Source: Alloascoidea africana
Taxonomy: Eukaryota > Ascomycota > Alloascoideomycetes > Alloascoideales > Alloascoideaceae
Reading direction: 5' to 3'
Assembly (NCBI GenBank): GCA_030581615.1
Contig: JAKTTT010000043.1
Coordinates: 1 to 64,000, forward strand
DNA: 64,000 bases
The notes under the pieces are model-generated. The model ran no database searches, was not told the origin of the DNA, and worked only from the letters and a program-made list of their open reading frames with translations. Positions 15,445-24,673 of this stretch are shown here, in pieces; the stretch's first letter is position 1; every line of letters begins with the position of its first letter. The position numbers and the translations under genes were made by a program.

Positions 15445-16644
15445 ATGAATTTTATGCCAGACGAATATGACATGAACCAACATTGTAACGGTTTCAATAA
15501 GATACAAACCCCCGACGGCTACCCTCAGTATGACATGGCCCCTGTACACGGTGTTCCTTTTACAAATGCTCAATCACAATTTGAACACCACAGCCAACCT
15601 GTCCTCAATGGACCAGAGCTTGGTGCCCATGATCTATTTCTACAGCAACAACAACATCATCAACCCCGGCTTACTCATGAGAACAGTTATAGGCAAATGC
15701 CCCAGCGGCCATTTATAACAGACGGTGCAGCTGGTGATGGATCCTTTTCCAGCGCCAGTGACGAGGGTGTTGGGCTGGTCTCAGACCACTCTTCACCATC
15801 AATAGTCAGCCCTCAGAGTCTGAACAACGGAAACGTAGGGATCTCAGCTCAGGACTGCGATGTCATTTTGAAACAAGAAATGTGCAATCTATTTGATGGA
15901 AACACCAACGGAAGTATTGATGGGAGCTATCAACATCATACTCTTCCACAGCAGCAAGTCCAGCCTCACCAGAAAGCCCAACTTCAGTCACGTAGATCTG
16001 GCGATGCTCTACAAGACCTACAACAGAAGGAGAACTCCAGCAGCACTACCGATCTTGCCGCTGTTTACTCAGTCGATGATCAGAATAAGGATCCTCATTC
16101 AAGGAGGAAAGCTCAAAACAGAGCTGCTCAGCGAGCATTTAGAGAGCGAAAAGAGCATAGGTTGAAAGAGCTACGGGACAAATTGGAACAGAGCGAAAAG
16201 GAAAAAGCGCATCTCCGCGAGGAGGTAGCATCTCTAAAACAAACGAATATCATTATCAAGACTGAAAACAAAGTCCTTATGCAAACAAGAAAAGACGATG
16301 GAGAACCGCAAATATTCTCTGAGAGAAATGATTCACCGCAACCAATGAGTAATGACTACTCATTTCCTGAAAATAACTTTTACAGCAATGTTTTGAGTAA
16401 AGGATGGCACGCAAATAAGCCATATGAGCCTGTCAGCGTGGTGTATGAGAGTGCTGACGGAGACAAAGTGCTCAGCCTAGGGGCTGTTTGGGATTATATA
16501 ATGAACGATCCAACTGCAGATAAAATTGACATTGAGGAGGTTATGGATTGCCTACGTGGGAACGAGAGGTGTGACGGGAAGGGACCAGCCTATCCAGCTA
16601 CACTTGTAACGGAAGCAATTAGGAGGGCCAAACACTCAAAGTGA
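15445..16644 (+). CDS. Yap1/Pap1-like bZIP transcription factor
   Basis: This is a 399-residue AP-1-like factor of the oxidative-stress family. The basic region at about 218-241 has the fungal Pap1-type signature N225xxAQxxFR (NRAAQRAFRERK), and a leucine zipper follows to about 280. The C-terminal domain (341-399) has VWDYIMNDPTADKIDIEEV and then CLRGNERC, aligning with the Yap1 c-CRD/export-signal motif CSELMAKAKCSERG with two cysteines (C369, C376). No cysteine lies between the zipper and this domain, where Yap1 and Pap1 have their n-CRD. The other cysteines are C14, C138 and C147, before the bZIP. The N-terminal half is Gln/His-rich and disordered. No intron is seen. It could be the Yap1 orthologue or a Yap2/Fcr3-like paralogue. 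Confidence 0.88.
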   Translation: MNFMPDEYDMNQHCNGFNKIQTPDGYPQYDMAPVHGVPFTNAQSQFEHHSQPVLNGPELGAHDLFLQQQQHHQPRLTHENSYRQMPQRPFITDGAAGDGSFSSASDEGVGLVSDHSSPSIVSPQSLNNGNVGISAQDCDVILKQEMCNLFDGNTNGSIDGSYQHHTLPQQQVQPHQKAQLQSRRSGDALQDLQQKENSSSTTDLAAVYSVDDQNKDPHSRRKAQNRAAQRAFRERKEHRLKELRDKLEQSEKEKAHLREEVASLKQTNIIIKTENKVLMQTRKDDGEPQIFSERNDSPQPMSNDYSFPENNFYSNVLSKGWHANKPYEPVSVVYESADGDKVLSLGAVWDYIMNDPTADKIDIEEVMDCLRGNERCDGKGPAYPATLVTEAIRRAKHSK

Positions 16645-17078
16645 AAGATAGTGATGCCATTTTTCCTACGTACACCTCTGTTATGGAATGATTTCATTTT
16701 GATCGACTGGATCTTGATTTACCAGTCTGTTTTGTTGATTTTTCTTTGTTTGGGCTCTTATACATTGAACTGATTTAGTTGTGGAAGTGCCAAGCTATAA
16801 AACCCAAAGTGGGGCTTCATCCTTGAATGGACTTTTCTTTTGTATGAATGCTTGGCTTCACTTCCATAGCTTTCATCATGGGATTATTATATACTATATA
16901 CCATAGCGACTAAAGCTTTTGATGCTCCCTTTGACTTGAAAGTTGCTGTACTTAGTTAAGACGTTAAATGAGTTATGACAGAGATTGTGTCGATCCATTA
17001 GCATTATGTCACTGTTATACAAGTATAAAAAAAGATTACACAGTGCTGAGTCTGGTGAATGGGGCTTTACGGAGAAGT
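16645..17078. other. Convergent 3' intergenic region
   Basis: This lies between the stop codons of the bZIP gene (+) and the sirtuin gene (-). It is AT-rich, with no gene. An imperfect inverted repeat (GGAAGTGCCAAGC near 16783 and GCTTGGCTTCACTTCC near 16850) is present and may fold in the transcript. Confidence 0.5.
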
Positions 17079-18696
17079 TTAACTGTTTTCTTTCTCTTGA
17101 TCGTTCCAGGGGGTTGTGTTTTCAAAGCTCAACAAGCGTCTACTTTTTCTTGGTGTTTGCTCAGGATTTTCAGCTAAAGACTTCCTATGACGTCGATTGC
17201 TCAAAAATGAAGTTTTTAGTATGTTGGAAGCTGGACGTGATAAACAAGACACATTTTGCCTTTTGATATTCTTGAATTTTGCCAATGATTTCTGAGAGCT
17301 TGGTGTTGTGCTACAACCAGTCTCGTAAACATCTATTTTCCTTTTCTTATCATGTGTTGAGGATGGGGATTTAGAAGGTGAAATCGGAGATGTAGGAACA
17401 TGAGAGCATTGTTCTGAATGCTGCCTTCTAGTCGGAGTTCCAAGATTGTGTAAACCTCTGGAATCAGGCTTCTTCTTTTGTGGTGTACAGGGTGGTGTAG
17501 GTAGTTGTTTAGTTGCCACTACCTTCTTGGTACAAACAGAACGGTCTTTGATGTAGTTTCTTGGTTTTGCCATTTGAGTGATCTTGGTCTGAGATAGGAA
17601 TAATTCAGGAACCTCGTTTTTCAAGTATCGGACCCAGTCGTCACAATCTGCTGTAATACAAAAGTCAATATAACTGTTCCAGCTGCAAGAAATGGGAGTC
17701 TTATTCACAAATATGACAGTTCCGCCGTTTTCATGAACTCTCTGGGCCGCTTTCTTTACTAATTGCTTCACGCCATCGACTTTAAGAGATGTACCAATAA
17801 TAATCAAGCTATCAGCTTTAAACCTATTAAGGTCCGACTGAACTCCTTTTGCAATTTCCTCAGAAGCGGGGTGTGATTCTCCGTACAGAACTATGTTCGG
17901 CCTTAAAAAGCCAATGCTGCCCTGAGTACATCTTTTGCCCATTGCCTTTCTTTCTCTAAACCTTGCCAGACATTCTGAGCACATGGGCATTTGTCCCTGT
18001 TCCAAAAGTTGTGTAGATTTTGGATCCCAGTCTGAAACTTGAAAGCAGGTGGTACATGCCAGTTTCTTCAAATCGCCGTGCAATTGAACAACATCGAGGT
18101 GTTTCCACCATCTCGAATCCGTCATTTTAATAACCTTCAACCCAGTTTTGTCTTTTCTTTCTATCGTGGCCTGTTTCTGTACTTGGGCATCATCTTGCTT
18201 TAGACTGCCACAACCAACGTTCATCCCCAGCTTACGCTCAATCCCATCAATATTTTGAGTGTAGCATCTAACCAATTTTCCCCGTTTCTTTAATATATTG
18301 ATAAACCGATGTGTCTCTGTCGCCTTTGCTCGATCCACAAGTTTGTAAAGCTCTGCCATAAATGTGCAGAACAAAGCTGTACTCTCCTCGTTTCGAAATA
18401 AAGAAATGTCAAATAAATCTTGGCCCTTCATCACTGCAGAAGGATGTTTTGATTTGACTAGCCTATACAGCCCATCAGACGACCTAAAGTCCTAGAATAT
18501 CGAAACCAGTTAGCTTTCCATTTGCTTTAGTCTCCTACTTTCAGAGTTCAATATGGCTTACAGGAATACCAGCATTGCACGAAATGCCAGCCCCAGTAAC
18601 GACAATTGCTTTTCGGGCTTTCTTTATTCTTTTTGCAACATCAGAAAGTTGAATTCGCGTTTTTGAATCGTTAGAGTTCAAATCCAGTTCAATCAT
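17079..18696 (-). CDS. HST3: Hst3/Hst4-type sirtuin histone deacetylase (spliced)
   Basis: This is an NAD-dependent deacetylase of the Hst3/Hst4 branch, which removes H3K56 acetylation after replication. The exons are 18696-18562 and 18491-17079, giving 515 residues. The 70-nt intron has GTAAGC, branch GCTAACT and acceptor TTCTAG. Joining restores the NAD-binding GAGISCNAGIP-DFRSSDGLY motif across the junction. Further hallmarks are YTQNIDGIER, catalytic H183 in QLHGDL, the zinc cysteines C191, C194, C216 and C219, GESHP and GTSLKVDGVKQL. The C-terminal 130 residues are disordered and basic with many TP/SP sites. LPTPPCTP (375-382) matches the Cdc4/Fbw7 degron, and a KEN sequence lies at 512-514. 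The in-phase frame reaches further upstream of the chosen ATG, so an extra 5' exon is possible. The promoter has MCB/E2F-like sites. Confidence 0.92.
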
Positions 18697-19662
18697 TTCT
18701 TCTTGCTTCTTTGTAGGATACGAATCTCCTAAGTTACGCCAAACCTATGATACTGGGATGATAGATCAGCTATTAAATGATGACAAAAAAATCTTCTTTT
18801 AAATGGCCCTCTCGAAAGATATATTTGCAGGTACGCGATTCAGACTCTAACCAGACCAGGCACAGATATCACTTGTCGTAAAGGGTAAAGTCAATCAACT
18901 TGCTCTAGATTTAAAATCTCCACTGCAAATCAAAAAAAAGTATGAAAGTGGTCTCAAAGGTGGTAAAAAGAAGAGAATAAAAAGGTGGAAGAGTAGAGTG
19001 TATAACGATAAGTTTCGTGCAGATTCTGACGCGTCGTCTTCGCGCCAAATGTGATTACCCTTTTGGGAAGTACGTTCAAACTTGTCCATGCCACCTTCAC
19101 AGTCCGCCTCTGGAGTCCCAATTGACATTTGTTCATTAGGAAAGAGAAATCCAGTGAGCCACTAATTGGCGATCTAGAGCGGACTTGAAAATTCAATAGA
19201 TTTTCGCAATATAACCCCGACCTGCAATCTTAAGAAAACTCCTTGTCCTACTACTTTTTCCATTTTATCCTAATTTCGAAATCTCAAGTATGGCTCGTTT
19301 TTCAAACCTTACAACGAAATAATTGTGCATCCTATTTCCTTTTACCTAGACCTGATGGAAAAAAAAAATGAAATCAAAATCGGCAAATCAAATCAAAACA
19401 AAACATTATAAATAAAATGATGATCAGAGTCAGGGGCTCGTTTAAAGCTTTGAAACTTGCAACTCAAAAGCGGCAATTCTTTAAAAAAACTGACAAGAGA
19501 AAACGATAAATGTGCAAAAATGCGTGCAAACTTGACATGCCCTCTTATGCTGTTTTTCCTCTCCTCCGTCCGGATTAACCCTTTTCTTAGAGGAAAACTC
19601 TCCTCAGATATCATAACGAAATACAAAAAAAACATACTGAAATGCAAGCTGATAGTTTCATG
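18697..19662. other. Upstream region of HST3-like gene
   Basis: This 966-base stretch lies between the HST3 start and the SNF1 stop, both on the minus strand, and contains no supported gene. It holds the SNF1 3' end and the HST3 promoter, with two cell-cycle-type sites listed separately. Confidence 0.55.
19029..19049. promoter_or_regulatory. MCB and E2F/MBF-like sites upstream of HST3
   Basis: ACGCGT (MluI cell-cycle box) lies at 19029-19034. CGCGCCAAA, the complement of the E2F/MBF-type TTTGGCGCG, lies at 19041-19049. Both are 333-354 bases upstream of the HST3 ATG. MBF-type factors bind such sites to time G1/S or DNA-damage-linked transcription in yeasts. The close pairing makes chance less likely; function is inferred. 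Confidence 0.55.
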
Positions 19663-21789
19663 CTATGTCTGGCTATTCACAGCCAATTCCATGATCAACC
19701 TGGTTGCTAGATTCAAAAAAGGATATGCCGAAAAAGTTGAGATCTCATCTTCCTTTTCCTTGGCCGTTTTGGTCGAGGGTTTCGCTCCACACTGTTCATT
19801 CTGATTTGAAGGATTTTCTTCCCATCCGTCAAATCGAAAGTCAACAAGATAATTGTTCTGTTCCAATTGGTACAGCTGGATCTGCATCTTCATGGTGTCG
19901 ACGCTTGGAGCTTCAGTAGTCTCGTCACCTCCAAGTGACAGATCTTCCCGTTTTTCTTCATTCCCGTTGTTCGATTGAGGAGAATACTTCCACCTAACCC
20001 TTATAGTCCACAATTCTTCCTCGCTAGGCTTTGCCCAATCTGCTCCAAGTTTCTTTAGTGCTCTGTAAATCTCGCCCATTACATCTAAAGGGTATGAGCG
20101 GCTTCGGATACCAAAGTGCCATCTGGTCCTTGTTTTCCTGCTTCGTATAGGGGAAATTTTTTTGATACCCTTCTCTTTAAAATAAGATTCCATGCTTAAT
20201 CTGTGATAGGTAGGGAGAGAAGATGGTAGCACAGCAATCGTAGAATCCACTGTAGGACTGCTTCCAATACTAGAAGTCATATCAGATGGTATTGTCACAG
20301 ACAAATCATCTTGCAACTTTCCATCGCCGCTTGTTTGTCTGTGATGGCTTCCAGAGGGGTCGCGACGATGATTGTGGTGGCGATGACGGTGCTGGCGACG
20401 ATTATGGGGACTTTCTTCTTGGTCGCTATTTCCCACGCTTTTTCTTCGCATTGTAGAGGATGATGATACCACGGAAGAAACTGAGTAGTCGGACTCTGCA
20501 CCACTCATAGAAGATCTAACAGAGGGTGGACTCTGAGAGAGAAATGCCGCCATGTTTTCTTGATCACCCTGGTTTTTCAAATTGTCTATCAAGATGCGGT
20601 TTTCCTTGACCAAATCATAAGCATTTCGAATTTCGCTGCCCCCCAATCCTGCGATGGAAGATTTACTCAAAGCTTCGTAAACCTCTTCTTTACGATATCC
20701 CATGGTTCTCTGTAACGCACCAACAACGTGGTCATCGATAGCCCTTTCTCCTTGTAGCTGCTGGCGAAGTATTGAAGGTGAAAGAAGATAGTCAGCAATG
20801 TCAACATTGAACCACGGGTCCGCCATAATTCCATCAACAGTAATCCTATTGAGAGGATTCACAACAAGGATTCGCTCAAGCAAGCGTTTTGCGTCAGAGG
20901 ACAAAGAGTCAGGGACAGCATAGACACCACTACTGATCTTCTTGAATAGGGTCGGTATGAACTCATCATCAAATGGCAATCTCCCACAAAGCATCACATA
21001 CAAGATTACGCCACAGCTCCAGACGTCCACCTCAGGTCCTGCGTACAGTTTCCCAGAAATTACCTCAGGGGCGGCGTAATTAGGAGAACCACAGCTGGTT
21101 TTCAAAAAGCTGCCATCTGTCATGATATTGGAAAGGCCAAAGTCACCAATTTTCACGTTTAGGTGCTCGTCAAGCAAAAGATTCTCAGGTTTCAAATCTC
21201 TATGCACGATTTTATGTCGATGGCAGTATTCAATAGCAGATATGATTTGTTGGAAGAACTTTCTTGCCTCGTCTTCTGGAAGTTTACCCCTTTGAACAAT
21301 GTGGTCAAAAAGCTCGTTTCCAGCATACTCAATAACCATAATAATCTCCTCCTTAGATTTAATGACATCGTAAAGTTTGATTATATGGGGGTGCCTGAGC
21401 AGCCTTAGATATGAAATCTCGCGCTCCACTCGCCCTTGCATGTCTGACTTTGCGAGGATCTTCCTGTTTATGATTTTCAAAGCAACTTTTTGATGAGTTG
21501 CCAGATGGCATGCGAGCTTGACCTTGCCGAAAGATCCCTCACCAAGGGTTTTAATAATTTGATACCGTCCTATTCTGCCCTGAGACACAGACAAGCTTTT
21601 CTCCTGTCCACTCAGATCTGGCGCCAGATTTTGCCCGTCTGCATTGGGAGCACAAGAAGACGAAGCGTAGCCAGGGGCATTCTGAGCATGATCCAGCTTG
21701 TGCTTCTTTTGGGTGTCACCTTCTTCAGCCGGGCGTGTGGGATGGGAAGGCATGAAGAAGTTATGGAGTGAGAGCGTATGTAGAACCAA
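19663..21789 (-). CDS. SNF1: AMPK/Snf1 protein kinase catalytic subunit
   Basis: This is the alpha subunit of the Snf1/AMPK complex, needed for glucose derepression and use of alternative carbon sources. The protein has 708 residues. The kinase domain is at 76-327: the Gly loop GEGSFGKV, ATP lysine K105, catalytic HRD with D198, DFG with D216, and activation-loop T231 in LKTSCGSPNYAAPEV, the upstream-kinase target. A UBA-like autoinhibitory segment follows (about 345-395, VVGALQRTMGYRKEEVYEAL). The regulatory C-terminal domain starts near MESYFKEKGIKKISPI (about 555-705). S. cerevisiae Snf1 has an N-terminal poly-His run; here the His-rich tract (eight His at 462-483) is in the linker instead. 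M13 (MPSHPT) is an alternative start. It is divergent from SFH1 with 355 bases between. Confidence 0.97.
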   Translation of the reverse strand: MVLHTLSLHNFFMPSHPTRPAEEGDTQKKHKLDHAQNAPGYASSSCAPNADGQNLAPDLSGQEKSLSVSQGRIGRYQIIKTLGEGSFGKVKLACHLATHQKVALKIINRKILAKSDMQGRVEREISYLRLLRHPHIIKLYDVIKSKEEIIMVIEYAGNELFDHIVQRGKLPEDEARKFFQQIISAIEYCHRHKIVHRDLKPENLLLDEHLNVKIGDFGLSNIMTDGSFLKTSCGSPNYAAPEVISGKLYAGPEVDVWSCGVILYVMLCGRLPFDDEFIPTLFKKISSGVYAVPDSLSSDAKRLLERILVVNPLNRITVDGIMADPWFNVDIADYLLSPSILRQQLQGERAIDDHVVGALQRTMGYRKEEVYEALSKSSIAGLGGSEIRNAYDLVKENRILIDNLKNQGDQENMAAFLSQSPPSVRSSMSGAESDYSVSSVVSSSSTMRRKSVGNSDQEESPHNRRQHRHRHHNHRRDPSGSHHRQTSGDGKLQDDLSVTIPSDMTSSIGSSPTVDSTIAVLPSSLPTYHRLSMESYFKEKGIKKISPIRSRKTRTRWHFGIRSRSYPLDVMGEIYRALKKLGADWAKPSEEELWTIRVRWKYSPQSNNGNEEKREDLSLGGDETTEAPSVDTMKMQIQLYQLEQNNYLVDFRFDGWEENPSNQNEQCGAKPSTKTAKEKEDEISTFSAYPFLNLATRLIMELAVNSQT

Positions 21790-22144
21790 AATACTAACAA
21801 AAGGAATTACGGCTCCATCTCAACCAGACACCCAATCGAAAGGAAAAAGTCCAACGGCTCCTGATTTTTCTACGAGGATGCTGTGTTCCAGCAGGTATTG
21901 TCCCCCAGTTCCACCACTGCACACCATCTATGGAGCCTTGGAGATCTCCTGAAGCTCTTCCACGCCGAGAAACTCAATTCCCTTTCGGATCTCCTTGCAA
22001 ACCACTGGAAGGTGCACGGGTGTACAGACCGTAGCGTAAGTCTCGGAACCTGTGAGTATATCTCAGACCTTTTTGCCTCGACCCAGGACACGCTCACCTC
22101 CAACATTTGAAGTCTCACAGTGAAGACAGACCATTACCGCGAAA
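21790..22144. other. Divergent promoter region, SNF1 and SFH1
   Basis: A 355-base shared upstream region. I see no specific factor site that I can support. Confidence 0.5.
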
Positions 22145-23200
22145 ATGAGCACTAACCGCCCAACCATCCACCAGTATCTCGTAATCCCACAAGCACTTTC
22201 CACAGGATTTGCGTCCAGAGTGCGCAACAGCAATACCTCTCTTTTCATTTCAGCGTCGACAGTACGGACGACGAAACGAAACTCAAACATTGTCAGCTAT
22301 GCCGAGATAGATGAGGATTTTGACGATGATGATGACGACGAGTATTCCACGAGCGGGAAGCTTACCATGGATAGCTACAAAAAAATATCCGAAACCGAGC
22401 CAGCTGAACCTACGATAAAGTCAACATTGGCACAGAAAACGCGTCATATCTACGCTTCACCAGAAGAATTGGCACGGGCAGCAGATATACCAACTGCTCT
22501 CGTACCGATACGGATAAACTTGGAAGTGGATTCAAACAGAGTCGTTGACTACTTTTTCTGGAATGCAAATGAAGAGCTGCTCCAACCCGATCAGTTTGCG
22601 CTGATAATGTGCCAGGATCTTGAGCTGTCTCATGGCTATGTGAGCCAAATTGCAAACTCGATAAAGTCGCAAGTCGCAGAATACAGATACCATACTATGC
22701 TCTCTCTACCGCCAGACACAGACGCTCATGTGATTGTTCACCTGAGTGTAAATCTTGACAAACAGCTGTACGAAGACAGGTTCGAGTGGAATCTGAATTG
22801 CGAACTGACGCCCCAAGAGTTTGCACAGAGTGTGGTTGCGGACCTGGGACTCGCACCCGAGTTTTGCCCAGCTATTGCCCATGCTTTGTACGAGATCATT
22901 TTGAATATGAAGCGAGAAGTGCTGAGTGGACACATGGGCCAGGAGGTTGATAACATGGCGTCAAATGGAGTGGCAGGTTATCGAATGGACTCGGACTCTC
23001 TTGGCGATGAATGGGCCCCTACGGTTGAAATCTTGTCCCAGTGGGAGATGGACAAACGTGAGATTGAAAGAGAAAGAAATATCAGGAGGTTGAAACGTGA
23101 GTCAATGAGGCTGGGAGATGATGGCGGATCTAGCAAGAGGCGAGCCAGAAGAACGAGGTACGATGAAGGCTCCCCTGTATCCAGCCCAGGATTCTGGTAA
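22145..23200 (+). CDS. SFH1: RSC chromatin-remodelling subunit Sfh1 (SNF5 family)
   Basis: This is a core subunit of the RSC nucleosome remodeller and the paralogue of SWI/SNF Snf5. The protein has 351 residues. The N-terminus contains an acidic patch (about 53-67). The SNF5 homology region holds two imperfect repeats: RPT1 (about 117-190, ALVPIRINLEVDSNRVVDYFFWN) and RPT2 (about 196-265, HVIVHLSVNLDKQLYEDRFEWN). After these, DEWAPTVEILSQWEMDKREIERERN leads to a basic tail. The short length and lack of the long Gln-rich N-terminus of Snf5 favour Sfh1 (about 400 residues). The start ATG lies just before the conserved-looking TNRPTIHQYL. It converges with LEU2, with only 38 bases between the stop codons. 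Confidence 0.92.
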   Translation: MSTNRPTIHQYLVIPQALSTGFASRVRNSNTSLFISASTVRTTKRNSNIVSYAEIDEDFDDDDDDEYSTSGKLTMDSYKKISETEPAEPTIKSTLAQKTRHIYASPEELARAADIPTALVPIRINLEVDSNRVVDYFFWNANEELLQPDQFALIMCQDLELSHGYVSQIANSIKSQVAEYRYHTMLSLPPDTDAHVIVHLSVNLDKQLYEDRFEWNLNCELTPQEFAQSVVADLGLAPEFCPAIAHALYEIILNMKREVLSGHMGQEVDNMASNGVAGYRMDSDSLGDEWAPTVEILSQWEMDKREIERERNIRRLKRESMRLGDDGGSSKRRARRTRYDEGSPVSSPGFW

Positions 23201-23238
23201 ATGTAGTAGTATAATTACTCTGTATTATGACATCTAAT

Positions 23239-24336
23239 CTATTTCAACAGTTCCTTGACAGCTTGAGCAACTGCATCTCCAACTTCAGTTGTAGAGTTTG
23301 TTCCACCCAAATCTCCAGTCCTAATGCCTTCTGAAATAACTTTCCCGACTGCCTTTTCCACAGCGTCAGCTTCTTCCTTAAGGTTTAGAGATAGTCTCAG
23401 CATCATAGCAGCAGACAGTATCGTGGCGATTGGGTTGACCTTATTTTGAGGCAAGTCCGGGGCAGATCCATGGCATGGCTCATAAAGGCCGAATGCCGTG
23501 TTTGTGTCCGGTAGAGATGCCAGGGAAGCGGAAGGTAGCAACCCAAGAGAACCTGGGATAACACTGGCCTCATCGGAAATGATATCGCCAAACATGTTTG
23601 AAGTAAGTATGACACCGTTCAATTTTGTTGGGTTCTGAACCAGAATCATTGCCGCTGAATCGATAAGTTGATGATTTAGACTCAACTGGGGAAATTCCTC
23701 TTCAATGACCCTTGTAACAGTTTTCCTCCACAGTCTGCTCGAGGCCAAAACATTGGCCTTGTCCAGACTCCATACAGGTAAAGGAGGATTCGACTGTAAT
23801 GCAAGAAATGCTGCCATTCTAGTGATCCTTTCAACTTCGGCAACTGTATACAGCTCGGTGTCGGAAGCCACTCCTTGTCCTTCATCTTCTACTCTCTCAC
23901 CAAAGTAAATTCCACCGACAAGTTCTCTAACAACAACAAAATTTGTACCCTTGACGATTTCAGACCTCAAAGGGGACAATCCCAGCAAGCTCTCATCTAC
24001 GAAATTGCACGGTCTCAAATTCGCATACAAATTCAGTTCTTTTCGGATCTTTAATAGCCCTTGTTCTGGTCTAACTGAGCCTGTTCCCCATTTAGGGCCA
24101 CCAACAGCGCCGAGGAGAACGGCATCAGCTGCTTTACAGCGCTCAAGAACCTCATCTGGTAATGGGTCTCCTGTAGCATCGATAGCAGCCCCACCGATCA
24201 ATCCTTCAGAGAGATCAAAGGTAACATTGCTTCTGACCGATTCTATGGCTTTCAGGACCTTGATTGCCTCTGCTGTGATCTCGGTTCCAACATGGTCACC
24301 AGGAAGAACGACAATTGTCTTTGTAGAAGATGACAT
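23239..24336 (-). CDS. LEU2: 3-isopropylmalate dehydrogenase
   Basis: This enzyme oxidatively decarboxylates 3-isopropylmalate to 2-oxoisocaproate in leucine synthesis and is cytosolic in yeasts. The product is 365 residues from the chosen ATG ([19 protein letters not shown]), the usual length. Visible motifs are [10 protein letters not shown] at the N-terminus, [13 protein letters not shown], the substrate-binding NLYANLRPC and [14 protein letters not shown], and the metal-binding [11 protein letters not shown]. An in-frame ATG 60 bases upstream (24396) would add 20 residues not typical of the family, so it was not used. A Leu3-type site lies 105 bases upstream. The gene shares its upstream stretch with the 3' end of RLP7. 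Confidence 0.97.
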   Translation of the reverse strand: MSSSTKTIVVLPGDHVGTEITAEAIKVLKAIESVRSNVTFDLSEGLIGGAAIDATGDPLPDEVLERCKAADAVLLGAVGGPKWGTGSVRPEQGLLKIRKELNLYANLRPCNFVDESLLGLSPLRSEIVKGTNFVVVRELVGGIYFGERVEDEGQGVASDTELYTVAEVERITRMAAFLALQSNPPLPVWSLDKANVLASSRLWRKTVTRVIEEEFPQLSLNHQLIDSAAMILVQNPTKLNGVILTSNMFGDIISDEASVIPGSLGLLPSASLASLPDTNTAFGLYEPCHGSAPDLPQNKVNPIATILSAAMMLRLSLNLKEEADAVEKAVGKVISEGIRTGDLGGTNSTTEVGDAVAQAVKELLK

Positions 24337-24440
24337 GGTTTCGATTTGATGTTGAAGAGTGATTGTTGTGGAGTTGTCAAGATGTGGAGGACACAAGTTT
24401 ATATGGTGATGAGTCAGTGTGGAATTGAAATTTCAGCGGG

Positions 24441-24450
24441 CCGGAACCGG
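24441..24450. promoter_or_regulatory. Leu3-type binding site of LEU2
   Basis: CCGGAACCGG is a match to the CCGGNNCCGG palindrome bound by the zinc-cluster factor Leu3, which responds to 2-isopropylmalate. It lies 105 bases upstream of the LEU2 ATG and extends on one side (GCCGG). Position and target gene agree with the known regulon. Confidence 0.8.
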
Positions 24451-24673
24451 AAGAGGAATCTAATGCACGTGATTTGGACTAAATACGTAAATGGGATTAA
24501 ACGCTGTTATTTCGAAAAGGAAATATATCTGTGCTTTATATTACAAGAACCCTCTATTTCAAGGTTCAAACTGATGCTCAGAAGTTAGCAGTTTTGTGGT
24601 TCACTCAAATGTGCCTCTTTTTCCATAAAATAATGTGTAAATAAAATAGATAAAACATGGAAAAATTATTGCT

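Noticed and set aside
16783-16866. Imperfect inverted repeat as a transposon end pair
   Set aside because: Arms are short and mismatched, with no target duplication or coding content between them.
23239-24450. LEU2 as an introduced marker cassette
   Set aside because: It has its own Leu3 site, no vector sequence, and tight natural spacing with SFH1 and RLP7.
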